DNA from: Granulicella pectinivorans
GTDB lineage: Bacteria; Acidobacteriota; Terriglobia; Terriglobales; Acidobacteriaceae
Direction of reading: 5' to 3'
Length of the DNA: 64,000 nt
Assembly: GCF_900114625.1 (NCBI RefSeq)
Contig: NZ_FOZL01000002.1
Span: 558,001-622,000 of the forward strand
Position numbers and translations under genes: made by a program. Every line of letters begins with the position of its first letter. Positions within the stretch are counted from its first letter, which is position 1. Below are positions 33,844-42,799 of this stretch, piece by piece. The notes below the pieces were generated by a model. That model did no database searches, was not told the origin of the DNA, and worked only from the letters and a program-made list of their open reading frames with translations.

Positions 33844-34554
33844 ATGTCGATTTCGTTGCGCCGGCAGTTCGTCCGGACGTTTGCTACTTCCCTTTCTTCC
33901 TCGATGATGCGTTTGTGCGTGTGCAGCGTGGTCCTGGCGGGTATCGCCCACGGACAGGCCGAGGTGCAGACCAAGCTGGGCAAACAACTGGACAGGCTCG
34001 ACCTGGCGGTGAGCGGCGCGGGCTATTTCAACACCACGACGACGGGCACGAACTACCTGAACCAGACGGTAACGGACGTTCCGGGTAACACGCTGGGTGC
34101 GCTGGTGCAGATTCGCTACATCGCGAAGCCGTGGATTGGACTCGAGTTCAACTATGGCTATGCGCGTTATACGCAGAAGTACACGGGCTCCGGCGGCGCT
34201 GCGTCCAACACCGATTTCAACTTCGGTCTGCAGGCCAACACGAGTGAGTACTCATTGGGTTATGTGGCGCATCCTCCGATCGCGATCTTTGGGCTGAAGC
34301 CGTTTATCGGCGGGGGCGCCGGCACGATGGCGTATAAGCCGACGACGTACGGTGGACAGGGGCGGCAGGAGCAGGCTCGCGCACTGTATTACTACGATGT
34401 CGGTCTGGACGACATGATCTCCGAACACATCGGGCTGCGGGCGCAGTTTCGCGGGTCAAACTCGCTGGCTCCGGACTTCGGCCAGAACTATCTGACGATT
34501 TTGAAGAGGACCTGGATTACCGAACCGGCTGTTGGTGTGTTCATCAAGTTCTAA
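33844..34554 (+). CDS. Outer-membrane beta-barrel protein
   Basis: The 236-aa protein has a signal peptide (to ~AHGQ, residue 38) and alternating aromatic/hydrophobic strands typical of an eight-stranded OmpA/OmpW-like barrel: GLEFNYGYARYTQKY, DFNFGLQANTSEYSLGYV, IGLRAQFRGSNSL and a terminal phenylalanine (VGVFIKF) as used by the BAM complex. AAGGAG 8 bases before ATG 33844 fixes the start. Function beyond a membrane barrel is not visible. Confidence 0.75.
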   Translation: MSISLRRQFVRTFATSLSSSMMRLCVCSVVLAGIAHGQAEVQTKLGKQLDRLDLAVSGAGYFNTTTTGTNYLNQTVTDVPGNTLGALVQIRYIAKPWIGLEFNYGYARYTQKYTGSGGAASNTDFNFGLQANTSEYSLGYVAHPPIAIFGLKPFIGGGAGTMAYKPTTYGGQGRQEQARALYYYDVGLDDMISEHIGLRAQFRGSNSLAPDFGQNYLTILKRTWITEPAVGVFIKF

Positions 34555-34658
34555 CGGGTTGGGTTCGGGCTGTGGAAGACGGAGGCGATTGTGGGTCCAA
34601 AAGGACTACAATCGCCTCGATTCCTTTGTGCGATAGGGAATTCCGAGGGTGTGTCGTT

Positions 34659-35438
34659 ATGGGTATGTTCCCGTTTGTCGTGGCTGCGGCGATCGTCGTC
34701 TTGTACATCGTCAACTCGATCAAGATTTTGAAGGAATATGAGCGTGCGGTGGTGTTTCGGCTGGGCCATGTGCGCAAGGATGCGTCGGGGCCGGGCGTGA
34801 TTCTGGTGTTTCGTCCGCTGGACCAGATTGTGCGGGTAAGCCTGCGGCAGGAGGCGATGGAGGTTCCTGCGCAGGATGTGATCACGCGCGACAACGTGAC
34901 GCTGAAGGTAAATGCGGTGGTGACGCTGCGGGTGATCGACCCGGTGAAGGCCGTGATCGAGGTTTCTAACTACGTGTACCAGACCAGCCAGTTCTCACAG
35001 ACGACGCTCCGGAGCGTGCTGGGTGAGGTGAACCTGGACCAGTTGCTGGCGCACCGGGAGCAGTTGAACCAGAGGATTCAGACGATTATCGATGGGCACA
35101 CGGCGCCGTTTGGGGTGAAGGTGGTGTCGGTGGAAGTGAAGCAGGTGGACATGCCGGAGAGCATGCTGCGGGCGATGGCGAAGGAGGCCGAGGCGGAGCG
35201 GGAGCGGAGGTCGAAGGTGATTCACGCGCAGGGTGAGTATGACGCGTCGACCAAGCTGGTAGAGGCGGCGGCGCTGATGGCGACGCAGCCGATGACGCTG
35301 CAACTGCGTTACCTGCAGACGCTGACGGAGATTGGCGTCGAGAAGAATACGACGATCATCTTTCCGTTGCCGATGGAGTTGATGAATCTGCTGAACAAGA
35401 CGATGAGCGATAAGCCGACGATCAAGCTGGAGGAGTAG
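34659..35438 (+). CDS. Slipin (SPFH/band 7 protein)
   Basis: The 259-aa protein has an N-terminal membrane helix (~3-20) followed by the SPFH domain: IKILKEYERAVVFRLGHVRK near 21, GPGVILVFRPLDQ near 42, DVITRDNVTLKVNAVVTLRV near 76. A coiled-coil flotillin-like end has EAEAERERRSKVIHAQGEY near 186. Slipins form membrane microdomain scaffolds and are NfeD partners; the NfeD gene is 1.4 kb upstream. Confidence 0.92.
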   Translation: MGMFPFVVAAAIVVLYIVNSIKILKEYERAVVFRLGHVRKDASGPGVILVFRPLDQIVRVSLRQEAMEVPAQDVITRDNVTLKVNAVVTLRVIDPVKAVIEVSNYVYQTSQFSQTTLRSVLGEVNLDQLLAHREQLNQRIQTIIDGHTAPFGVKVVSVEVKQVDMPESMLRAMAKEAEAERERRSKVIHAQGEYDASTKLVEAAALMATQPMTLQLRYLQTLTEIGVEKNTTIIFPLPMELMNLLNKTMSDKPTIKLEE

Positions 35439-35442
35439 AGCG

Positions 35443-36210
35443 GTGAGTGTTTTGCATGGGGACCACGATTTAGACGATATGGACGACCGTAGACGCGACA
35501 AAGAGATCTCGCTGGGTACGTCGACGATGCTGGGCATCTTCTTCGTTCTGGCATTGCTGCTGGCTGGTTTTTTCGGGTTTGGATACTCGCTGGGGCGGAA
35601 GTCGGCGCAGACGGCGAGCGGGGCCACGGATGACGCGAATGCGGATAGCAGCGGGGGAAAAGATACGTTCCGGACGTTCAAGCCATCGCCGGGAACGGCG
35701 GCGATTCAGTCCGGTCCTGGGTTCTCTGCGAAGGACGCCGCGGCAGCGAATGCGGCTGGCGGGTCGCAGTATGGTTCGGTGGGTGCTCCGCTGAAGCTTT
35801 CGGGGCCGCAGGGCAAGGCTCCGGCGACGGTGGTGGTGCCGGCGGTGGTGGCTGCCGCGAAGCCGAGGGATCCGGATGCGGGGATTGTGGGCGATCCTGC
35901 TCCCCCGCCAGTTGCGGCTGCCCCGGTGAAGCCGGGAATTATTCCGGTGGCACTGGGTTCGGGGGCGGCGAAGCCTGCCGCGCCTGCGGGCGGCGGCGGC
36001 ACCATGGTGCAGGTGTCGGCGTTTACAAGGCAGGAAGATGCGGATGTGGTGGTGTCGGCGCTGAAGCGGAAGGGGTACAACGTCTTCATCCGGCGCGAGC
36101 CGCAGGATAGCTACCTGCATGTGCAGCTTGGTCCGTATGGATCGAGGAAAGAAGCCGAGGCGATGCGGGAGAAGCTTTCTTCGGATGGTTTCAATGCGAT
36201 GGTGAAGTAA
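35443..36210 (+). CDS. SPOR-domain membrane protein
   Basis: The 255-aa protein has a cytoplasmic charged N-terminus, one membrane helix (~29-50), a long Ala/Pro/Gly linker and a C-terminal SPOR domain from ~186 (MVQVSAFTRQEDADVVVSAL, YLHVQLGPYGSRKEAEAM). SPOR domains bind denuded peptidoglycan at the division site. It starts 4 bases after the slipin stop, so the two are cotranscribed. Confidence 0.85.
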   Translation: MSVLHGDHDLDDMDDRRRDKEISLGTSTMLGIFFVLALLLAGFFGFGYSLGRKSAQTASGATDDANADSSGGKDTFRTFKPSPGTAAIQSGPGFSAKDAAAANAAGGSQYGSVGAPLKLSGPQGKAPATVVVPAVVAAAKPRDPDAGIVGDPAPPPVAAAPVKPGIIPVALGSGAAKPAAPAGGGGTMVQVSAFTRQEDADVVVSALKRKGYNVFIRREPQDSYLHVQLGPYGSRKEAEAMREKLSSDGFNAMVK

Positions 36211-36216
36211 GGGCGG

Positions 36217-36242
36217 GGCTGAGGGCTTTTATGCCCTGAGCC
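36217..36242. terminator. Bidirectional terminator
   Basis: GGGCTGAGGGC and GCCCTGAGCCC pair around TTTTAT between the convergent SPOR and acyltransferase genes. The stem contains the last codons of the acyltransferase. Confidence 0.6.
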
Positions 36243-36957
36243 CTGCTTCCGGCTGCATCTCCGGTGGAAGGGCGGCGGCGATGGCGGCGTGGACGGCGGC
36301 CATGAGGGCGTCGCGGGTGGCGTAGGCGGTGGGGTCGATCGCGGGCAGGAAGTGGATGTGGGCCGTGCCGGGGTAGATGGCGGCGGAGCCCTTGCGCATC
36401 ATACGTTCGGTGCCGGAGATGGCTACGGGAATAACGGGGGCCGCCGTCTGCTGGGCCAGGAAGAAGGGTCCCTTCTTGAAGGTGCTGAGACGTCCGTCTT
36501 TGGAGCGGGTCCCTTCGGGGAAGACTGTGATGTGGAGGCCGTCGGCGAGAGCCTGGGCGGCAGCCGCGATGGATGCGGTGGCGGCGTCGCGGCGGTGTCC
36601 GCGTTCGACCGGGATGAAGCGTCCCATGCGCATGGCGGTGCCGAGGATGGGGATGCGCATCAGCTCCTTTTTGAGGAGGATGGAGGTGCGTCCGGGGATG
36701 GCGGGAAGCAGCACCGGGGGATCGAGGTTGGAGACGTGGTTGGCCATGAAGATGACGCTCTTGCCTGGGGGCACGTTCTCAAGACCGGTGGTGAGCACGG
36801 GAATCTTGGCCGCGCGCAGGGCAAGGCGGATGATGCCCATCGAGACGCGGTAGAGCGGATGGATGTCCTTGATGAGCCAGCAGTACGGGATGCCGATGAT
36901 TCCGGCTAATGGACCAAATGCGGTGAGGACGAAGAGGAGCTTGAAGGTTGCGAACAT
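36229..36957 (-). CDS. plsC: 1-acyl-sn-glycerol-3-phosphate acyltransferase
   Basis: The 242-aa membrane enzyme makes phosphatidate. After an N-terminal hydrophobic segment, the HX4D-type motif NHVSNLD is at ~73-79, KKELMRIPILGTAMRMGRFI near 97, FPEGTRSKDGRL near 148 and the PVIPVAISG segment near 179. I start it at ATG 36957; the frame continuing to 37629 passes through the Mpl gene region on the same strand and is an artefact. Confidence 0.9.
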   Translation of the reverse strand: MFATFKLLFVLTAFGPLAGIIGIPYCWLIKDIHPLYRVSMGIIRLALRAAKIPVLTTGLENVPPGKSVIFMANHVSNLDPPVLLPAIPGRTSILLKKELMRIPILGTAMRMGRFIPVERGHRRDAATASIAAAAQALADGLHITVFPEGTRSKDGRLSTFKKGPFFLAQQTAAPVIPVAISGTERMMRKGSAAIYPGTAHIHFLPAIDPTAYATRDALMAAVHAAIAAALPPEMQPEAGLRA

Positions 36958-37062
36958 GCCTCTTTGAGGATAGCAGTGGGGGCTTGGATGCGGGCTCAGG
37001 GAAAGATGGTGAGGAAAGGGCGGAAGAAGAGGCAACGGCTCACGGGGTGAGAGCTGTTGCGG

Positions 37063-37107
37063 CGGCCCACCCTCGCGAGCGTACGCGTGTCGCGAAGGCG
37101 GGCACAG
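37063..37107. repeat. Intergenic hairpin repeat (family C, copy 4)
   Basis: GCCCACCCTCGCGA and TCGCGAAGGCGGGC pair around GCGTACGCGTG between the acyltransferase and Mpl genes. Confidence 0.55.
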
Positions 37108-37138
37108 CCTCGTAGCCGGGCGAGTGAAGACTCGGCGA

Positions 37139-38578
37139 TCATCCCTCGTTCCGGGCGAGGGCCTGCGGGAGCTTTTCGTAGATATTGCCGAAGCCCCCGT
37201 TGGAGAGGATGGCCACGACGTCGCCGGGTTTGAGTTGCGGGGTGATGGCGGCGACGATGGCGTCGGCGTCGGGGTAGACCTGGGCGGGAATGGCGCGAGC
37301 GCGAAGGCTGGCGGCGACGTTCTCCGGGTGCAGGCGCTCGGTGACGGGGATGGACTCCGACTTGAAGACTCCGGCGAGAACCACCTGATCGGCCAGAGCG
37401 AGGGCATCGACGAGTTCGGCTTCGAAGACGTTGCGGCGGAGGGTGTTCGAGCGCGGCTCCAAAATGGCAACGAGACGGCGACCGCGATAGCTGGTGCGTA
37501 GGGCGCGGAGGGTCTCGCGGATGGCCGTAGGGTGGTGCGCGAAGTCGTCGATGATGGTAATGCCGTAGACCTCGGCGCGGACTTCGAGGCGGCGCTTGAC
37601 GGACTTGAAGGTACGGATGGCTTCGACAATCGCTTCGGTGGGGACGCCTTGTCCGCTGGCGAGGGCGGCCGCGGCGGTGGCGTTGAAGGCGTTGTGCTCG
37701 CCGGGCATGGGGAGGGTGAGGGTGGCGAAGAACTCGCCCTTGCGGCGGAGGGTCCAGGTGGTGGTGGTGCCCTCGTGGGTGAGGTCGCTCAGGTGCCAGA
37801 AGGAGCTGGGCAGGAGGCCGTAGCGCTCCACGGCGCAGAAGGCGCGGTCGATGCACTCGGTGACGTTGAGCGACGCGTCGAAGGCGACCAGACGACCGCG
37901 ACGGGGGATCAGGTTGACGAGGCGTTTGAAGGCGGTCTTCACCGCCGCCAGATCAGGATAGATGTCGGCGTGGTCGAACTCGACGTGCGTGAGGATGGCG
38001 GCGTCTGGGAAGTAGTGGAGGAACTTCGGTCCCTTGTCGAAGAAGGCGGTATCGTACTCGTCGCCTTCGAGAAGGAAGGGGTTCGGGCCGTCCGGTGTGC
38101 GGGGCCGGACGGTAAAGGAGGTCCCGAAGTTTTCGGCGAGGCCACCGATGAGGAAGCTGGGGGCGAAGGCCGGGTTGGTGCGGCTGGCGACCTCGTAGAT
38201 CCAGGCGAGCATGCTGGTGGTGGTGGTCTTGCCGTGGGTGCCGGAGACGACGAGGGATTCGCGGTTGGGGAGGAACTCGTCGTGGAGGAGCGCGGCCATG
38301 GAGGTGAAGGGGATGCGCTGGTCGAGGACGTACTCGAGTTCGGGGTTGCCGCGGGAGATGGCGTTGCCGACGACGACGAGGTCCGGGCGGGGCGTCAGGT
38401 TGGCCTCGTTATAGGGTTCGTGCACCGGGATGTGCAAGGCGGCAAGCTGGTGCGACATGGGCGGGTAGGCGGCGGCGTCGGAGCCGGTGACGCGATGGCC
38501 GAGCTGCTGGAGCATGCCGGCGAGGGAGGCCATGGCGGTCCCGCAGATACCGATGAGATGGATGTGTTTCGTTTGCAT
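37139..38578 (-). CDS. mpl: UDP-N-acetylmuramate:L-Ala-D-Glu-mDAP ligase
   Basis: The 479-aa Mur ligase recycles tripeptide from peptidoglycan turnover onto UDP-MurNAc. The N-terminal HLIGICGTAMASLAGMLQQL is at residues 6-25, the ATP loop VSGTHGKTTTTSMLAW near 111, LEGDEYDTAFFDKGPKFLHY near 171 and the C-terminal DDFAHHPTAI near 342. The DEYD and THGKTTT pairing separates it from MurC. All motifs are intact. Confidence 0.93.
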   Translation of the reverse strand: MQTKHIHLIGICGTAMASLAGMLQQLGHRVTGSDAAAYPPMSHQLAALHIPVHEPYNEANLTPRPDLVVVGNAISRGNPELEYVLDQRIPFTSMAALLHDEFLPNRESLVVSGTHGKTTTTSMLAWIYEVASRTNPAFAPSFLIGGLAENFGTSFTVRPRTPDGPNPFLLEGDEYDTAFFDKGPKFLHYFPDAAILTHVEFDHADIYPDLAAVKTAFKRLVNLIPRRGRLVAFDASLNVTECIDRAFCAVERYGLLPSSFWHLSDLTHEGTTTTWTLRRKGEFFATLTLPMPGEHNAFNATAAAALASGQGVPTEAIVEAIRTFKSVKRRLEVRAEVYGITIIDDFAHHPTAIRETLRALRTSYRGRRLVAILEPRSNTLRRNVFEAELVDALALADQVVLAGVFKSESIPVTERLHPENVAASLRARAIPAQVYPDADAIVAAITPQLKPGDVVAILSNGGFGNIYEKLPQALARNEG

Positions 38579-38733
38579 AGCTGGAGTTGATTGTAGCGGG
38601 GTGGGCTCCCTTGGAATTTCGCGGTTCGTGCTCAGGCAGGAAAGTGATCTTGCGGGGCTGGATATCCCAACCTTCCGTGGTTCTTCGGCGGGTTGGGGTA
38701 GTCTGGGGAGAATTCTTCCTTTGAGGTTCTTCC

Positions 38734-39771
38734 ATGCGTCTTTGGGTTGTGGCGGTTCTGGCTTTGTTCGTGGGTGTGGCTCAGGCGCAGGAGAAGCCCT
38801 GGCCGGTGCGGGCGGTGGTGATCGCTACGTTCGAGGTGGGGAACGATACGGGGGATATTCCTGGGGAGTTCCAGTTTTGGGTGGAGCGGGAGAAGCTGAC
38901 CGAGGTCATCGACTTTCCGGGGGGCGTGCATCCTTTGCGGACCAACAAGGAGCACACCGTGATTGGCATGTTGAGCGGGACGACGCTGGTGAATTCGACG
39001 GCTTCGATGATGGCGCTGGGGCTGGATCCCCGGTTCGACCTGACGCATGCCTACTTCCTGATCAATGGGATCGCCGGGGTGGATCCGAAGTATGCGTCGA
39101 TTGGGACGGCGGCGTGGGCGAAGTTTGTGGTGGGGGATGTGGCGCGGGAGATCGATCCGCGTGAAGCTCCGAAGGACTGGCCATATGGGCTGTTTCCGGT
39201 GACGGCGAAGAGGCCGAAGCCGGATTCGCCGGGTTCGTCGAACTGGATGCGGTCGCAGTCGTATCCTCTGAACGCTGGGCTGGCGGACTGGGCCTTTGGG
39301 CTGACCAGGAATCTCAACCTGGGCGATGACCCGGTGGTGGCTCAGTTTCGCGCGGGGTTTACCGGGTATCCGGAGGCGCAGAGGCCGCCATTTGTGATGA
39401 TCGGCGACACGTTTGCATCGGACTACTACTGGCACGGCAAGATCATGACGGAGTACGCCGAGGACTGGGTGAAGATGTACACCAAGGGCAAAGGCAGGTT
39501 CGTGATGACGGAGATGGAAGACGCCGGGTTTATGGAGGCGATCGAGCGCCTGGGGAGGATGAAACGGGTGGACCCGGCGCGGGTGATGGTGCTGCGAACG
39601 GGAAGCAACTACTCGATGCAGAGACCGGGGCATGAGGCGGTGGAGTCGGTGACGGCGCCGTATATCGGCTCGAAGCTGGCGCTGGAGGCGGCGTGGCTGT
39701 GCGGGAGCACGGTGCTGCATACGCTGCTGGAGCACTGGGATACGACGTATGCGGTGGTCCCTGGCCAGTAG
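38734..39771 (+). CDS. Purine nucleoside permease (NUP family)
   Basis: The 345-aa protein has a signal peptide (VAQAQ, ~19) and the NUP-family core: VVIATFEVGNDTGDIPGEFQ near 30, INGIAGVDPKYASIGTAAWA near 111, MIGDTFASDYYWHG near 226 and MEDAGFMEAIERLGR near 263. In fungi the family transports purine nucleosides; bacterial members are secreted and resemble nucleoside phosphorylases, so the transport label is by homology only. Confidence 0.85.
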   Translation: MRLWVVAVLALFVGVAQAQEKPWPVRAVVIATFEVGNDTGDIPGEFQFWVEREKLTEVIDFPGGVHPLRTNKEHTVIGMLSGTTLVNSTASMMALGLDPRFDLTHAYFLINGIAGVDPKYASIGTAAWAKFVVGDVAREIDPREAPKDWPYGLFPVTAKRPKPDSPGSSNWMRSQSYPLNAGLADWAFGLTRNLNLGDDPVVAQFRAGFTGYPEAQRPPFVMIGDTFASDYYWHGKIMTEYAEDWVKMYTKGKGRFVMTEMEDAGFMEAIERLGRMKRVDPARVMVLRTGSNYSMQRPGHEAVESVTAPYIGSKLALEAAWLCGSTVLHTLLEHWDTTYAVVPGQ

Positions 39772-39843
39772 CTGGAACGCTCTTATTTTTCTTCAGTTTC
39801 GCGGGAAGGTGCGTGGGTGATGGTTCACGATTATGCTGTTTGC

Positions 39844-41052
39844 ATGAGGAACCGGCTTGCAGGCAGTTGGTTGGTGTGGGGCATGGTGGTTCTGCTCGCT
39901 GGTGGCGCGAGCGCGGAGGCACAAAAGAAGGCGAGAATTCGTCGGCTGGACGGGACGACGTTGACGGGAGCCAAGGCCGCGACGATTGCGCGGCGGGCTC
40001 TGGCGGACCAGCATGTGACGGGGGCCGAGATCGCCGTGCTGAACGGCGGGAAGGTGGTGTGGACCGAAGAGTTCGGCATGCGCGATGTGGGAGCGAAGCT
40101 GCCCATGGGGCCGGAGACCGTGATGTGGGGTGCTTCGATCACCAAGGGGCTGTTCAGTTCGTACGTGATGACGCTGGTGGATGCCGGGTTTATCGAGCTG
40201 GATAAGCCCGTGTGGACGTACCTGGGCAAGCCGCTGCCGCAGTTCGACAAGTACAAGGATCTGGCGGGGGATGTCCGGTGGCGAAGGATCACGGCGCGGC
40301 ATCTGCTGTCGCATACGTCGGGGCTGGCGAACTTCGCGGCGTTGGAGCCGGATGGAAAGATGAGGCTGCACTGGGAGCCGGGGACGCGGTATGGCTACTC
40401 CGGCGAGGGGATGAACCTGCTGCAGATGGTGGTGGAGAAGCGGATGGGCAAGCCGCTCGATGAACTGATGCGGGAGAGGATCTTCGCACCGCAGGGGATG
40501 ACGCGGACCTCGATGGTTTGGCAGGAGAGCTTCCAGGGGAACTATGCGCTGGGGTATGACCCTACGGGAGTGAATCTGGGTCACTCCAAGAGAATGAATC
40601 CCAGGGCGGCGGGGTCGATGGACACGACGGTCGGGGATCTGGGGAGGTTTGTCGAAGGGCTGCTGGCGGGGCGGGTGATGACCGCGAAGGCGCAGGCGGA
40701 GATGCTGCGTCCGCAGATCTCGATTACTTCGCTACACCAGTTCCCTACTCTCGCGAACGAGAAGGGCGATGAGGGATCGCGGGTGGGGCTTTCGTACGGG
40801 CTGGGGTGGGGGCTGTTGTCGGCCACGAAGTACGGGCCGGCGTTCTTCAAGGAAGGGCATGGCGAGGGCGCGCAGAACTACATGATCTGCTTCCGGGAGA
40901 AGGGGGACTGCATGATCGTGCTGACAAACAGCGAGAATGGCGAGATGGCGTTTCGGACCCTGTTTGAAAAGATTCTGGGGGATACGGTGACGCCGTGGGA
41001 ATGGGAGGGGTATACGGCGGCCGGGGTGGCGGAGAGCAGGAAGAATCAATAA
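39844..41052 (+). CDS. Serine hydrolase, class C beta-lactamase family
   Basis: The ~402-aa secreted protein has a signal peptide (GGASAEAQ, ~32) and a beta-lactamase/DD-peptidase fold. The SxxK motif is SITK near residue 100, YSG near 184 acts as YxN-like, and LLSHTSGLANF near 155 is typical. A C-terminal HGEGAQNYM replaces the HxG/KTG motif. Members are often esterases or peptidases rather than antibiotic hydrolases. Starts at 39817 or 39820 are possible but lengthen the pre-signal segment. Confidence 0.85.
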   Translation: MRNRLAGSWLVWGMVVLLAGGASAEAQKKARIRRLDGTTLTGAKAATIARRALADQHVTGAEIAVLNGGKVVWTEEFGMRDVGAKLPMGPETVMWGASITKGLFSSYVMTLVDAGFIELDKPVWTYLGKPLPQFDKYKDLAGDVRWRRITARHLLSHTSGLANFAALEPDGKMRLHWEPGTRYGYSGEGMNLLQMVVEKRMGKPLDELMRERIFAPQGMTRTSMVWQESFQGNYALGYDPTGVNLGHSKRMNPRAAGSMDTTVGDLGRFVEGLLAGRVMTAKAQAEMLRPQISITSLHQFPTLANEKGDEGSRVGLSYGLGWGLLSATKYGPAFFKEGHGEGAQNYMICFREKGDCMIVLTNSENGEMAFRTLFEKILGDTVTPWEWEGYTAAGVAESRKNQ

Positions 41053-41058
41053 GACTTG

Positions 41059-41290
41059 TCAGGTTGCCCGTTGAGCCTTCACTCCCTGGCTTGTGGCAAT
41101 TTTGGCGGCTTTTCTGTCGAAGGTTACGAAGACCTCGCCACCGAGACGCCTGCCCTCGTGGGCGACAAGGCCATCGGCAAAATTGCCGCCCGCCAGAAGA
41201 AAGGCTCTACCCGCCTCAGCGGCCGAGCGATCAAAGACGACGTTATCCGCCTGGAGCAACGCGTTCAGCTCGTTGTCCCTGCGACGGTAA
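41059..41290 (-). pseudogene. VapC-type PIN toxin, C-terminal relic
   Basis: Seventy-odd codons read the second half of a PIN domain: ELNALLQADNVVFDRSAAEA, GGNFADGLVAHEGRRLGGEV, FVTFDRKAAKIATSQG. The N-terminal half with the first acidic residues is absent and the adjoining sequence is the end of the MATE gene. No antitoxin gene is next to it. It is a deletion remnant. Confidence 0.7.
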
Positions 41291-41302
41291 TGCAAAATTG
41301 CC

Positions 41303-42631
41303 TTACCCGGCAATCGGGACGTGGCGGGTGGTGTGACGCCATTTGAGGGCGAGGCATGTCGCGGCGACGATGAGGCCGGTGCATAGGCCGATCCAGAGGC
41401 CGGCGGGGCCGAGGTGGCGGCGGAAGCCCAGGTAGTAGCCGAGGGGCAGGGCGATGGCCCAGTAGCCAGCGAGTTGCACGATGAGGCCGGTGTGGGTATC
41501 GCCGGCTCCGCGGAGGGCTCCGTTGGCGGTGATCTGGACGCCGTCGAAGAACTGGAAGGCGGCGGCGATGTAGAGTAGCGGGACGGTAGCGGCGATGACG
41601 GTCGGGTCCAGCGTAAAGGCGGACGCGATGGCGTGGGGGAAGCCAGCGAGGAAGAGGGAGCAGGTGGCCATGGCGATGGCTCCAAGCAGGATCGCGGCCC
41701 ATCCGGCGGAGGCTGCTTCGCGCGGGGATTTGCGGCCGATCGCCTGTCCGACGCGGACCGCTGCGGCGGCGGAGATGGCGAAGGGAATCATGAAGGTGAA
41801 GGAGGCGCAGTTGAGGGCGATCTCATGTCCCGCGAGAGGCAGTGGGCCCATGGTGCCGATGAGAAAGGTGACGGCTCCGAAGATGGAGATTTCGACGAAG
41901 ATGCCGGCTCCGGCTGGGGCTCCGAGGCTCAGGAGGCGGGTGATCCGGGTGGCGTCGAAGAGGCGTGGGGTGGTGCGGAGGCCATAGTGGTGGCGGCGGT
42001 CGAGGCGGTAGACGGCGACGGCCATGAAGCCAGCCAGGTAGAGGCGCGAGATGGCAGTCGAGAGGCCGGAGCCGTAGACGCCCAACGCGGGGATCTGAAT
42101 GGGGCCCCAGTGGTGACCGTAGATGAGGAGCCAGTTGACGAGCGCGTTGACGACGTTCGCGGTGACCAGGGAGATCGCGATGGGCTTGACGTGGTTGAAG
42201 GCCTGGAGATAGCGGCGGAGGACGAAGGCCAGAAAGAGTGGGGGCGTTCCCCAGTTGAGGGCGCGCAGGAAGCTCGATGCGTGGAGGAGAACGTCGTGGT
42301 CGGCGGGCAGGTGCATCAGCGCGATGGGGGCTGCACCGATGATCAGCATGAGGGCCGCGGCGAGGGCTACGGCCAGGACGAGGCCGTGGAGGAGCCAGCG
42401 GTTGGCTTCGTCGACGCGACCGGCTCCGTGAGACTGGGAGAGGTAGGTGTCGAGGCCGAGGAGGACACCGGCGAGGCCGAAGGCGATGGTGTTGTACAGG
42501 ACCTGTCCGAGGGCGGCGGCGGCGATGGCGAGGACCGGGTGGGCCATGTGGCCGACCATGATGGTGTCGACGATGCCCATGGACATCCAGCCCAGCTCCG
42601 CGAGGATGAGCGGGAGGGCGAGGGTGAGCAT
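41303..42631 (-). CDS. MATE family efflux transporter
   Basis: The 442-aa protein has 12 hydrophobic segments and the MATE layout (LTLALPLILAELGWMSMGIV at the start, DTIMVGHMAHP, then a second half beginning near GAPAGAGIFVEISIFGAVTF, residue 238). Such pumps export cationic drugs or metabolites using sodium or proton gradients. The ATG at 42631 is the only in-frame ATG before an upstream stop. The downstream VapC relic abuts its stop. Confidence 0.88.
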   Translation of the reverse strand: MLTLALPLILAELGWMSMGIVDTIMVGHMAHPVLAIAAAALGQVLYNTIAFGLAGVLLGLDTYLSQSHGAGRVDEANRWLLHGLVLAVALAAALMLIIGAAPIALMHLPADHDVLLHASSFLRALNWGTPPLFLAFVLRRYLQAFNHVKPIAISLVTANVVNALVNWLLIYGHHWGPIQIPALGVYGSGLSTAISRLYLAGFMAVAVYRLDRRHHYGLRTTPRLFDATRITRLLSLGAPAGAGIFVEISIFGAVTFLIGTMGPLPLAGHEIALNCASFTFMIPFAISAAAAVRVGQAIGRKSPREAASAGWAAILLGAIAMATCSLFLAGFPHAIASAFTLDPTVIAATVPLLYIAAAFQFFDGVQITANGALRGAGDTHTGLIVQLAGYWAIALPLGYYLGFRRHLGPAGLWIGLCTGLIVAATCLALKWRHTTRHVPIAG

Positions 42632-42673
42632 CGGGCGGATTTGGGCTCGGATGGTGATGGCTACAACCTATCA

Positions 42674-42797
42674 GACTGTCCTGCCGGAGGGGCCCGCTGC
42701 GCGCGGGGCGGTCACTTCGTGACGCGTGACTGCTGCGTATGGGCCTCCCGTTGGTCGGGAATGAAATTCCGTGGCAACCGACGGGAGGACCACTGCG
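42674..42797 (+). repeat. Dispersed GC-rich element (family A, copy 3)
   Basis: This is the most complete copy: GTCCTGCCGGAGGGGCCCGC, GCGGTCACTTCGTGACGCGT, GACTGCTGCGTATGGGCC, TCCCGTTGGTCGGGAATGAA, then CGACGGGAGGACCACTG. GTCACTTCGTGAC is an internal hairpin. Confidence 0.75.
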
Positions 42798-42799
42798 TA

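Noticed and set aside
36958..37629. N-terminal extension of the acyltransferase
   Set aside because: The added part reads out-of-frame Mpl sequence and is Ser/Pro/Arg-rich; the family start is at 36957.
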